NCBI GenBank assembly: GCA_002477955.1
Contig: DLLE01000039.1
Span: 1-14,275, forward strand
DNA from: Treponema sp. UBA7570
GTDB taxonomy: Bacteria > Spirochaetota > Spirochaetia > Treponematales > Treponemataceae
Direction: 5' to 3'
DNA length: 14,275 bases
Shown here: one piece after another, positions 6,096-14,275 of the stretch
How positions within the stretch are numbered: the stretch's first letter is position 1
How the letters are laid out: every line of letters starts with the position of its first letter
Notes under the pieces: model-generated
What the model was told of the DNA's origin: nothing
The model's database searches: none
What the model saw: only the letters and a program-made list of their open reading frames with translations
Made by a program: the position numbers and the translations under genes

Positions 6096-9000
6096 TTGGC
6101 ACGCTTTAAATTTTTCGCCGGCATTTTTATTTTTTCTCTTTTTGCTTTTCCTTTTTTTTCTCAGGAAAATATTTCTTTGCAGAAGCCTGTTTTGGAGAAA
6201 AAAGTTCTTCCGCTTTCGGAAATTGACCTGCTCATAAAAAAAAATGAATATTCTTCCGCTCTTGAAGCGCTTTCGGTTTTTATAAAAAGAAATCCTGAGC
6301 AGTTTGACCGCGCTCAAAAAAGAATTTCGCAAATTATGAAAAAAAGGCTGGATTTTAACGCGCAGGCTTTTGTTCTTGCGGAAAAAATGCAGGAATCAGC
6401 CGATTTGAGCGATTTGCAGGCTGATGCTCTCGACAGCAAAAAAATGGACATCATCGTTTCCCTCGAAAAAATGGAGCAGAATCCTCCGAAAGAAGCTGTC
6501 GATTTTACAAACGATGCCCGGCGCACAATTCGCCTTTCGTATTACATCAACCGTTCAAATTCAATTTTGGCCCAAAGCGCGGAATTTGTCGAAAATGCTG
6601 GCTTTGATTCGTCAGAAAATTATTTTCTTGCAGCCCAAAAATCTTCGGAAGCGCTTTCTCTAAAAACTAAAGACTCTGATGCGGTTTTTGAAGGCGAAAA
6701 AGAAATTGCGGTCGTTTATCCGGACGAGCTGAACGCAAAAGTCGAAAAACAGATTAAAAAGCTCTCTGAGCTCAATTCAAGCTTAAATGACCTTCTAAAA
6801 AACTGCCAGGAAGACTATAAAAAATACAAATCGGCGGTTCAAAATCTACGCACGGACGAATCAGAATCTGCGTTAAAAAAAATGAGCCGCTCCTTTGAAA
6901 AAATTATCCGCGCAAGAAACGAAATTTATTCTTCAGGAACCGAACTTTTAGCTCTCGACAGGCGCGCAATCGGACTCAATCCCGGACTTGGAGACACTTC
7001 GTACATAACTTTTAGCGCACGGGCGGTTTTTGGATTTGAAAAACTTTCTTCTTCCGGAATTTTGGCTGCGGTCGATGCTTTCTTGAACAGCCGCGTTGAA
7101 GATTTAAAAAATACGGTTTACGAAGCGATTTTAAATGAATTTTCCCTCATAAACTCTCAGTTTGCCTTAAATCCGCGGATTTTTGATTCCAAAATTGAAA
7201 CTTTTCCGGTTTTTGAGCTTGCAGACGGCGCGGCAAAATTTGCATTTCAAGGACAGGAAATTCATTCTTTTTACAAAAAAATTGACGGCGGCGATTTTTC
7301 TGGTTTTGAAAAATACAAGGATTCTCTTTTTTTTATTCAAAATTTTTCGGCAAAAAACTTAAAAAATGCCCTTAATCTTGCACAAAGCGTTTCTGACAAA
7401 AATCTTGAGCTTGCTCAAAAAATCAGCTTAAACAAGAATTTTTCTGTTCTTGGAAAAGAAATTCTAAATTCTGCGGCTTATTATGAAAATAAAATTGCAG
7501 AAATTGATGCAGAACAAAATTCTCTGTCGGACGGAAAGACTTTCCTGGCCGAAAATAAAAGTCTTGACTGGAGCGTTCCTCTGGCTTTTTACGATAAAAT
7601 TCTTCAGCTTGCAAAAAACGAATGTGAAAATCAGGCGGGAAATGTCTGGTCAACTCTCGCAAAAGCATATTCTGACGAAGGCGACAGGCAGCTGGCCGAT
7701 TTTACGCTAAAAAGAACTGAAGCAGATTCTCTTTTGAACGGAATTGAAGAGATTGAATCCGAGACAAGAATCGTAAAATTTTATCCGACAAAGGCTTTTC
7801 AAAAATGTGCGGAGCTGAACGAAAAAATTAAAAAGGAAATTGCCGTTCTCTCTGGTTTTAGAAAAGAGCTTGATGGCGGACAGAAATTCCGTGGAACTCA
7901 GCAAATTTATACAGACAGTGTTTTGAATCTTGAGTCGGTTATTGCGGCGATGAACGGACTTTTGCTTGACTGCCAAAAAATCATGGCAAGCGCAAAGTCA
8001 AAATCAAACGAAGCGTTAAAATCCGCAAATGAAGCAAGACGCCTTTATGAATCCGCTCTTTCTTATCTTGAAAAAAAGCAGTACGACCAGGCGCGAAATT
8101 CTCTTTCAGATGCAGATTCAGCTTATAAAAAATCTCTCCAGCTTGAAGAAAACGATTCGCTGCGCAGAGAATTTTCTTCAAAAATTGCTCTTGCCGACGA
8201 AAAAATTACGGCTATGCAGAACGGCTGGGTAATTTCGACTGTACGTTCTTTAATTACGGACGCTTACAATGATTATTATGCCGGAAATTTTGAATACGCA
8301 AAACGTTCTCTTGACAGCGCGTCAGAAATTTGGGAAAAAACTCAGGCCCAGGAAAATTCAGAAATCACGGAGCTTGCAGTTCTCGTAAAGGAAGCTCTTG
8401 AATCAAGCGGCGGCAAAGAAATTTCGTACGCAGATCCGCTCTACAAAGACATGGGAACTTATCTAAATAACGCAAAACTTCATTACGAAGAGGGCTCAAA
8501 GCTCTATTCTTCAGGAAATACTGACGAAGGCAAAAAAAAGCTGGCGCAGGCGAGGGACGAAGTCCGTAAGGTTCAGAGGGTTTTTCCGAAAAATCAGGAA
8601 GCAGGCAACTTGAATCTTTTGATAAATAAAATTCTCGATCCGTCTGTGTTTAATTCGACCGTAGCTCAAAAAATAAATCAGGCAAAAGCCGCAGCTTCTT
8701 CTGGCCGCGACGTTGACTTGCGGAATTCTCTAAACGAGATAAAGGCGCTTCAGAAAATAATCCCGGAAAACAAGGCTGTTGCGCTTGCCGTAAAGGATTT
8801 TGAATCGCAGTTAAACCGTCTTGCGCAATCCGAGCAGGCAAAGAAAAATCTTGCCCGTTCAAACGAACTTACATCTCTTGCTAAAAATGAAAAAAATCTG
8901 AGTAAAAAAATTTCGCTTTTAAACGAAGCTCTTTCGCTAAACCGGCGCAATATTCTTGCCCAAAAATTGAAGGATGAAGCCTTCATTCTGAATTCAAAGG

Positions 9001-9176
9001 CGACGACTGTAAAAAATTATCTTGATGATGCCGACGAAGCACGCTATTCAAGAGCGGAAAGACTTTACAATGACGGCTTAAAAGAGCAGGCGGAAATTTT
9101 GATAAACGATTTGTTCACAAAAAATCCTCAGGTTGCTAAAGTTATAAAACTAAAACGGCGAATTGAAAATATGTGA
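6096..9176 (+). CDS. Exported large helical TPR-like repeat protein
   Basis: This 1026-residue product begins with a signal peptide (MARFKFFAGIFIFSLFAFPFFSQ, cleaved near residue 22-23) and is otherwise hydrophilic and helical, so it is probably periplasmic. TPR-like helix pairs are visible at about 44-75 (EYSSALEALSVFIKRNPEQ), 646-690 (ARRLYESALSYLEKKQYDQA), 720-750 (AYNDYYAGNFEYAKRSLDSA), 795-835 (YEEGSKLYSSGNTDEGKKKL) and 980-1026 (AERLYNDGLKEQAEILINDL). The middle is rich in Lys, Glu, Asn and Ser with coiled-coil character. No enzymatic motif was found. The start is TTG 6096: a stop (6090-6092) lies immediately upstream in frame, and no ATG occurs until after the signal peptide. The start has no visible Shine-Dalgarno. 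The gene is 24 bases from the SpoIIE phosphatase gene, same strand, so the two are probably cotranscribed. TPR scaffolds mediate protein contacts, so a partner of the phosphatase sensor or of the UPF0164 barrel is a reasonable inference, not shown. Confidence 0.85.
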   Translation: MARFKFFAGIFIFSLFAFPFFSQENISLQKPVLEKKVLPLSEIDLLIKKNEYSSALEALSVFIKRNPEQFDRAQKRISQIMKKRLDFNAQAFVLAEKMQESADLSDLQADALDSKKMDIIVSLEKMEQNPPKEAVDFTNDARRTIRLSYYINRSNSILAQSAEFVENAGFDSSENYFLAAQKSSEALSLKTKDSDAVFEGEKEIAVVYPDELNAKVEKQIKKLSELNSSLNDLLKNCQEDYKKYKSAVQNLRTDESESALKKMSRSFEKIIRARNEIYSSGTELLALDRRAIGLNPGLGDTSYITFSARAVFGFEKLSSSGILAAVDAFLNSRVEDLKNTVYEAILNEFSLINSQFALNPRIFDSKIETFPVFELADGAAKFAFQGQEIHSFYKKIDGGDFSGFEKYKDSLFFIQNFSAKNLKNALNLAQSVSDKNLELAQKISLNKNFSVLGKEILNSAAYYENKIAEIDAEQNSLSDGKTFLAENKSLDWSVPLAFYDKILQLAKNECENQAGNVWSTLAKAYSDEGDRQLADFTLKRTEADSLLNGIEEIESETRIVKFYPTKAFQKCAELNEKIKKEIAVLSGFRKELDGGQKFRGTQQIYTDSVLNLESVIAAMNGLLLDCQKIMASAKSKSNEALKSANEARRLYESALSYLEKKQYDQARNSLSDADSAYKKSLQLEENDSLRREFSSKIALADEKITAMQNGWVISTVRSLITDAYNDYYAGNFEYAKRSLDSASEIWEKTQAQENSEITELAVLVKEALESSGGKEISYADPLYKDMGTYLNNAKLHYEEGSKLYSSGNTDEGKKKLAQARDEVRKVQRVFPKNQEAGNLNLLINKILDPSVFNSTVAQKINQAKAAASSGRDVDLRNSLNEIKALQKIIPENKAVALAVKDFESQLNRLAQSEQAKKNLARSNELTSLAKNEKNLSKKISLLNEALSLNRRNILAQKLKDEAFILNSKATTVKNYLDDADEARYSRAERLYNDGLKEQAEILINDLFTKNPQVAKVIKLKRRIENM

Positions 9177-9200
9177 AAAAAGCGCCGGAGAAATAAAAAG

Positions 9201-12200
9201 ATGATGAAAAATAAAGATTTTCAAAAAATAAAAAAAACTGTTCTCTCTTTTATCACGCTGGCTGCATTCAATCTGTTTTTGCCTGCCCAGAGTCTTTATT
9301 TTGAAGCGCCGGTTGCGGTTACTGAAAAAAATACTCAGTTTCCAGTTGTGGTTTCCGGCTCTGGAACGAATTTTCTTTTTTTTGAAGAGGCTTTAAATTC
9401 TCAAATTTTCATAAAATTCATCGAAAAAAAAGATTTTTCAGGAAAATGGTCGTCTCCCAAAAAAGTTGCCGGTCCTTTTGTTTTTTCTGGCGATGTCCCG
9501 GACATTTATTCGGCTGCAAGCCTTTCTGACGGAACAGTCTGTGTCGCTGCAAGCGAATCTCAGTACGAAATTGGAATCTACACTTCCAAAGACGGAGGTG
9601 AAAATTTTTCTAAGACAAAAGTTTCGATGTTTTCAAGGCATCTTGTTGCGCCAAGAATTTTCAGAACAAAAAACGACGCTTTTGTGCTTTTTGCTTCCCT
9701 TGAAGAAGAAAGTAAATTTTCAATAGTTTATTCTGTTTCCAAAGACGGACTTTTTTGGTCGGATTTTTTGATTTTTGAGCCGGCAAAAAATCTGGACAAT
9801 TCCTTTGCGCCGTATCTTTGTCCTGTTTCTGAAGGCGATTTGGTTGTTTTTCAGTCGCATTTTTCTGTTCCGGACAAACCAAAAACTTTTCAGCTTTATT
9901 CGGCTTTTTCCGCAGACGGTTTAAAAACTTTTTCTCAGTCTGGGCTTTTGACGGACGATAATGCGACTTTTAGCCGGAAAGCAAATTCTTTTATCGAGTT
10001 TTCAAACCAAAGTCCTGTCGTTTATTCAAAAAATTCTCAGATTTGGTGCGCCTGGGAGCGGAACGAAGTCCGTTCAGAAAACACATATATTGTTCTTGCC
10101 AGAATTGCTTCTGACGGAAAACTTTTTGAAAACAGACGGGTCCGTGAATATTCTGATTTAATGAATTCCCATCGCCCGGCTTTTTTCGAACATGACGGTC
10201 AGACGAGCCTTGTCTGGTTTGACAAAAACAACGGCGCGTATTCCGCTGTCAAAAATTCAGAAAACAGTTTTGGCTCTCAAAAATTTATTAAAAACAGCGA
10301 AAATTCGAGTTTTGTCTGTCCTGTAATTTCGTCAAGTTCCTTAAAAAGCGAAATTTCTTACATTTGGCAAAAAAATAATAAAAATCCGCAGATTTTTGAA
10401 GTTGAGCAGGATCATTTTGTTCTTCCTCCTGTTTTAAAAGAGGTTAATTTTAAAAAGAATGTCCGTTCTTCGCAGGAAAAAGTAAAAATCCGCATTACAA
10501 TGCCTCAGGACACGAGCGGAATTTCTGGTTTTTCCTGGAGCTTTTCAAAATCGCCGGAAACCGAGCCTTCGACGGACAGTTCTGATCTTATCGTAGAAAA
10601 AAATATTTCTTCCGGACGCTCATACACGGTAATTGCAGCTGCGGATGAAGACGGAGAATATTTTTTTAAGGCGAAAGTTCTTGACGCGGCGGGCAACTGG
10701 TCTGAGTCATCTCAAATTTCTTATTACCGCGACATTACGCCTCCTCAAAAAGTTTCGATTCTTCCTGTAAAAAAGGACGTTTTTGGTTTTGTAAACGACG
10801 GCTCTTTTTCTGTTTTCTGGCAAAAAAATCAGGACGACACGGACGTTGCAGGCTACAGCTGGAGCTTTTCAAAAGTCAGGGATTTGAGTCCGCAGTTTAA
10901 GGATTCTCTCATACGAAATCAAAGGCAGAATCAGCAGAAAAAAGAAGAAATTTTTGAATATTTACAGAAAATTGAAGGGCAGTCGCAAAAACTTATTCAA
11001 AAAAGCCAAAAGCCTTCAAAGACTGTCTGTCTGAGAAAAAATTCCCTCACTTTTAAAAATTGCCGTAACGGAATTTATGTTTTTTCTGTGCGCGCAATTG
11101 ACGAGACCGGAAACGCCGGAGAAAGCGAGTCGGTTGTTCTTGTTGTAAATAAATATTCTCCGCATACGGTGATTTTTGGACTTCAGACAAAAAAAGATGA
11201 ATTTGGAAATCTGTCGGTAAATATTTTTGGCCAGGATTTTGACTACGAGGGTTTAGTTGACCAGATTATTGTCGAAAAGAGCGGAGATCCGCAATTCAAA
11301 AAAACTTTTTATCTTTCAAAAAATGATTATAAAATCAGCTCTTCAAGCCTCATTACGAACCTTCATCTTGAAGAACTGGAAGAAGGAAACTATAAAATTT
11401 TTGTGCATCATTCAAGGCGCGGAACAAGCGGCGGAGAAAATGCGGAATCGAACAAATTCAGAATAGATGAATCCGGAACTGTAAAAATTGAACGGCCGTT
11501 TGTGCCTTCCGCAGAATGGAAATCTTATTCTTCGGAAAAAAAATATTCGGTTCAGGTTGTGGATCTGCTTTTTATTCTTCTTGCAATATTCTGCGTTCTT
11601 GCCGTTGTTTTTGCAATTTATGGAATTGCCAGCGCTTTGCGGGAATCAGTTTTAATTCATTCAGAAGTTGCCGCGCTTCTGACAGGAGATGTTATGCCGT
11701 TGACTAAAAAAATTAAGGTTGAAAAATTGAAAAAGCGACAGACAAGCTTAAAACTCAAGCTTGTAAGTTTTACAGTCCTGCTTGTTCTTTCAATCGTTAT
11801 AATGGTTTCTGTTTCTCTTGGGCGGAGAATGATTCAGACACAGCGAAAAACTCTCGTAGAAAGCATGCGGGAGCAGGTTACGGTTCTTCTCGAAGGAATG
11901 TCAAATTCTGTTCAAAACGCAATGAACGACGCGGTTGAAGGCGGAAGTTCTGTTGGACTTATAGATTTGGTTCGTCAGACAAACAATTTTGGTCCGGCAA
12001 TCTATTCAACTGTAATCGGCCGCGGAAAAAACACTGGAAGCTCAAGCCTCGGCTTTTTCTGGGCTTCGACCGAAAATACCGCGGCAATAAGTCAAAAGCT
12101 CGACACAGCGGAGCCTTTAATCGGAAAAAGCCGTTTTAAGAGCGAAACTGTCGAATCAAAAATTGCCCTTCAATGTGCTCCTCTTGAAGAAACTGCGCAT

Positions 12201-13898
12201 CAAAAAGTCGATGATATTTTAAAAGATATTTCAGAAAAATATTCTCGCGAAAAAAAAGATGAATACACGGCAATTTTAAGAAGCATTTCTCGCGAAAACA
12301 CACAGTCCGTTCCTGTTTTTAACGAAAATTCGCTTGCGCAAAATAATCTAATCTACACTTTTTACTATCCAGTTTTTTATAAAAACAATAATTCTCAAAA
12401 TCTTTTGCATGCGGTTTTGGTTCTTCAGGTTTCGGCGGAGGAACTTGTAAATTCTCTTTCCCATTCCAGAAACACAATCATAATTGTTGCCTGCGTTGTC
12501 GCTTTTGTGGCAATGCTTTTGGGTATAATCGGCTCCTGGTTTTTGGCGTCTCTCATTGTTGAGCCTCTAAAAAGACTCATGGCGCACGTAAAGGTAATTA
12601 CAGAAACAAAAGACAAGAAAAAACTGAAAAACTTTACAATCAGCATAAAAAGCCACGACGAGATCGGAACCTTAGGCGATGCCGTAAACAAAATGACTTC
12701 CGGTCTTGTTCGTGCGGCGGAAGAAGAAGAAAAATCTCTCGAACAGGAAAAACTTTCGCTTGACGCAAAGGCTGTCCAGCAGACATTTCTTCCGCTTTCT
12801 TTGACAGAAAAAGGCGGCAAAAAAACAACCGCCGAAGAAAAAGAAAAAACTTTCCAGCTTTTTGGTTATTACGAAGGAGCAGATGCCGTTTCCGGAGATT
12901 ATTTTGACTACAAAAAGCTCGACGACAGGTTTTACGCTGTCATAAAATGCGATGTTTCCGGCCATGGAGTTCCTGCGGCTCTTATTATGACGGTTGTGGC
13001 AACTCTTTTCCGGAAATATTTTGAGCAGTGGACATTTAAAACCCACGGAACAGCGCTCGGAAAACTCGTAGTTCAAATAAACGATTTTATCGAATCTCTC
13101 GGAGTAAAAGGCAAATTTGCAACTCTTTTAATAGCCTTGTTCGATTCAAAAAACGGCGATGTGCATTTGTGCAACGCTGGAGACAATATAATCCATATTT
13201 TCAGCAGCAAGGAAAAAACAATAAAAACAGTCACCTTGCACGAGTCTCCTGCCGCAGGAGCGCTTCCGTCATTTATGGTCGAAATGAAAAGCGGTTTTGT
13301 TGTTGAAAAAATTCATCTAAATCCAGACGACGTTCTTTTTCTTTATACTGACGGCATCGAGGAATCTACACGTTTTTTCAGGACGGAAGATTTTAAGGTT
13401 ACAGAATGCCGTGAGCCTGACTTGAACAACGACGGAATTCACAAAAATCACAAAATCGGCCAGATTTCCGAGCAGATTGAATACGAAAGGGTAAAAGAGA
13501 TTCTCGAATCAGTCCTAAACCGCAAAATTTACCGTCTTATAAAATATCACAGCCCGATTCCGGACGAAGAGCTCATATTTGACTTTGAAAAACTCGAAGG
13601 CAATATTGACGAGGCAATCATGGCGCTTGTCGCAGTCGAAAAAGTATTCAGAATGTACAAAACTCCGCAGTCAAAGGGCAGCGTGGAACAAAACGAAAAC
13701 GGCGAAATCTTGGTTCAGGGCGATGTAGTCCGTGTAGACCGAAAAATCGACGCATTCCTAAAAAAAACATTCAGCCGCTATTCATATTACTGTTCTTCAG
13801 TTGCCGATTTGCAGGAACCGAACTATATTTATTATCAGAATTTAAACGAAGATCCGCAGGCAGACGACCTTACGCTTCTTGCGCTAAAAAAATTGTAA
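9201..13898 (+). CDS. Giant membrane SpoIIE/PP2C-type serine phosphatase with periplasmic sialidase-like propeller, Ig-like domains and HAMP
   Basis: The product is 1565 residues. Domain order: signal peptide 1-30 (cut near LPAQS); propeller-like region about 32-405 with Asp-box/BNR motifs SKDGGENF (129-136), SKDGLFW (180-186) and SADGLKTF (237-244); Ig-like domains about 409-508 and 514-650, repeating the element SWSFSK (445-450, 553-558); a third beta domain about 653-757; membrane spans 787-812, 852-874 and 1092-1119, with an extracytoplasmic sensor-like loop 875-1091; HAMP 1120-1171; and a PP2C/SpoIIE domain 1222-1565. Metal-binding aspartates are present in SGDYFDY (D1233), CDVSGHG (D1251), YTDGIEE (D1384) and the final QADDLTL (D1555/1556). 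It should dephosphorylate a phosphoserine/threonine protein, typically an anti-sigma antagonist, in response to a periplasmic cue. GGAG lies ten bases before ATG 9201. Oddities are the sheer size, a Gln/Lys-rich insert (565-606) in the second Ig domain and a long insert (about 1390-1550) in the phosphatase domain. Confidence 0.92.
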   Translation: MMKNKDFQKIKKTVLSFITLAAFNLFLPAQSLYFEAPVAVTEKNTQFPVVVSGSGTNFLFFEEALNSQIFIKFIEKKDFSGKWSSPKKVAGPFVFSGDVPDIYSAASLSDGTVCVAASESQYEIGIYTSKDGGENFSKTKVSMFSRHLVAPRIFRTKNDAFVLFASLEEESKFSIVYSVSKDGLFWSDFLIFEPAKNLDNSFAPYLCPVSEGDLVVFQSHFSVPDKPKTFQLYSAFSADGLKTFSQSGLLTDDNATFSRKANSFIEFSNQSPVVYSKNSQIWCAWERNEVRSENTYIVLARIASDGKLFENRRVREYSDLMNSHRPAFFEHDGQTSLVWFDKNNGAYSAVKNSENSFGSQKFIKNSENSSFVCPVISSSSLKSEISYIWQKNNKNPQIFEVEQDHFVLPPVLKEVNFKKNVRSSQEKVKIRITMPQDTSGISGFSWSFSKSPETEPSTDSSDLIVEKNISSGRSYTVIAAADEDGEYFFKAKVLDAAGNWSESSQISYYRDITPPQKVSILPVKKDVFGFVNDGSFSVFWQKNQDDTDVAGYSWSFSKVRDLSPQFKDSLIRNQRQNQQKKEEIFEYLQKIEGQSQKLIQKSQKPSKTVCLRKNSLTFKNCRNGIYVFSVRAIDETGNAGESESVVLVVNKYSPHTVIFGLQTKKDEFGNLSVNIFGQDFDYEGLVDQIIVEKSGDPQFKKTFYLSKNDYKISSSSLITNLHLEELEEGNYKIFVHHSRRGTSGGENAESNKFRIDESGTVKIERPFVPSAEWKSYSSEKKYSVQVVDLLFILLAIFCVLAVVFAIYGIASALRESVLIHSEVAALLTGDVMPLTKKIKVEKLKKRQTSLKLKLVSFTVLLVLSIVIMVSVSLGRRMIQTQRKTLVESMREQVTVLLEGMSNSVQNAMNDAVEGGSSVGLIDLVRQTNNFGPAIYSTVIGRGKNTGSSSLGFFWASTENTAAISQKLDTAEPLIGKSRFKSETVESKIALQCAPLEETAHQKVDDILKDISEKYSREKKDEYTAILRSISRENTQSVPVFNENSLAQNNLIYTFYYPVFYKNNNSQNLLHAVLVLQVSAEELVNSLSHSRNTIIIVACVVAFVAMLLGIIGSWFLASLIVEPLKRLMAHVKVITETKDKKKLKNFTISIKSHDEIGTLGDAVNKMTSGLVRAAEEEEKSLEQEKLSLDAKAVQQTFLPLSLTEKGGKKTTAEEKEKTFQLFGYYEGADAVSGDYFDYKKLDDRFYAVIKCDVSGHGVPAALIMTVVATLFRKYFEQWTFKTHGTALGKLVVQINDFIESLGVKGKFATLLIALFDSKNGDVHLCNAGDNIIHIFSSKEKTIKTVTLHESPAAGALPSFMVEMKSGFVVEKIHLNPDDVLFLYTDGIEESTRFFRTEDFKVTECREPDLNNDGIHKNHKIGQISEQIEYERVKEILESVLNRKIYRLIKYHSPIPDEELIFDFEKLEGNIDEAIMALVAVEKVFRMYKTPQSKGSVEQNENGEILVQGDVVRVDRKIDAFLKKTFSRYSYYCSSVADLQEPNYIYYQNLNEDPQADDLTLLALKKL

Positions 13899-13933
13899 AG
13901 CAACAAAAACGGAGTTTTAATAAGGAGGACTTT

Positions 13934-14251
13934 ATGGCATTAAAAGAAAATCTTCAGAATTATTTAAAGAAAGGCGTTCAGGCTTCAAAGGAAGCGTTTT
14001 CAAAGGCAGAAACCGCTGTAACAAAATTCGGAGACGAAAGTGTTCTCAAAATCGAAAAAAAACAGTTTCAGGCAAAGCTTAGCAAAGAAATAGCATCTCT
14101 CGGACAGGACGCATTGGACTCATTTGAAAAAAATATCCCGATTCTTCCCGAACAGGAGCCGTTTCTCAGCCGCCTGAATACAATAAAAACTTTAAAAGCC
14201 GAAATACAGCAACGCGAAGACCTTCTAAAAGAAAAACAGAACCAAAAATAA
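13934..14251 (+). CDS. Small helical protein of unknown function
   Basis: The 105-residue, highly charged product has no signal peptide or membrane span and is predicted helical throughout, with a possible coiled coil in the last 25 residues (IKTLKAEIQQREDLLKEKQ). I do not recognise a family. The pattern ALKENLQNYLKKGVQASKEAFSKA near the N-terminus is reminiscent of amphipathic helices in small stress or scaffold proteins, but this is not diagnostic. It has the best ribosome-binding site in the window, AAGGAGG (13922-13928), five bases before the ATG, which suggests high expression. It follows the phosphatase gene by 35 bases on the same strand without an intervening terminator, so it may be cotranscribed. 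A role as target or accessory of the phosphatase is possible only by context. No convincing terminator is seen before the window ends. Confidence 0.82.
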   Translation: MALKENLQNYLKKGVQASKEAFSKAETAVTKFGDESVLKIEKKQFQAKLSKEIASLGQDALDSFEKNIPILPEQEPFLSRLNTIKTLKAEIQQREDLLKEKQNQK

Positions 14252-14275
14252 TCCGGGTGGCTTTTTGTTCCGCAA

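Noticed and set aside
14200..14275. Terminator after the last gene
   Set aside because: Only a bulged CAAAAA/TTTTTG pairing with a large loop is visible and the sequence ends; not convincing.
1..14275. CRISPR arrays, tRNA/rRNA genes, insertion sequences, prophage genes
   Set aside because: No regularly spaced short repeats, cloverleaf-like segments, transposase or phage motifs were seen on either strand.

Overview
The window looks like a chromosomal segment of a host-associated or gut/rumen-type Treponema (Spirochaetes). The clues are a UPF0164-family outer-membrane protein (a family I know essentially from treponemes), TTG starts, AT-rich lysine/phenylalanine-rich coding, a large SpoIIE-type phosphatase with an extracytoplasmic sensor, and a repeat lipoprotein of the InlB/Listeria-Bacteroides type. 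No rRNA, tRNA, CRISPR array or transposase was seen.

Layout. (1) Positions 1-1020, minus: the 5' part of a lipoprotein gene with InlB B-repeats that runs off the left edge. Its start codon and its lipoprotein frame are separated by a run of nine C (plus-strand G 987-995) that leaves it one base out of frame. One more C restores a complete lipoprotein signal peptide, so it looks like a phase-variable gene caught OFF. A perfect TTGACA-17-TATAAT promoter lies upstream (1144-1172). (2) 1323-1940, minus: a short formate/nitrite transporter with its own terminator (1259-1282). (3) 1941-2250: a divergent intergenic region with a GC-rich palindromic block. (4) 2251-4524, plus: a two-gene unit of a DUF4912 protein and a GH57/DUF1957 protein whose catalytic glutamate is replaced by tyrosine, ended by a strong hairpin that also serves the convergent gene. 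(5) 4583-5926, minus: the UPF0164 outer-membrane beta-barrel candidate. (6) 6096-14251, plus: an apparent operon of a 1026-residue exported helical-repeat protein, a 1565-residue SpoIIE/PP2C phosphatase with a periplasmic sialidase-like propeller and Ig-like domains, and a 105-residue helical protein.

How they may work together (inference). The UPF0164 protein, the periplasmic helical protein and the three-membrane-segment phosphatase could form a chain from outer membrane to cytoplasm, in which the propeller senses a periplasmic ligand or partner and the phosphatase acts on an anti-sigma-antagonist type protein. The DUF4912/GH57 pair has the context of glycogen or alpha-glucan metabolism, but the GH57 catalytic centre looks dead, so a binding or regulatory role is more likely than branching.

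The two observations most worth checking are the poly-C switch in the lipoprotein signal peptide and the missing GH57 nucleophile.
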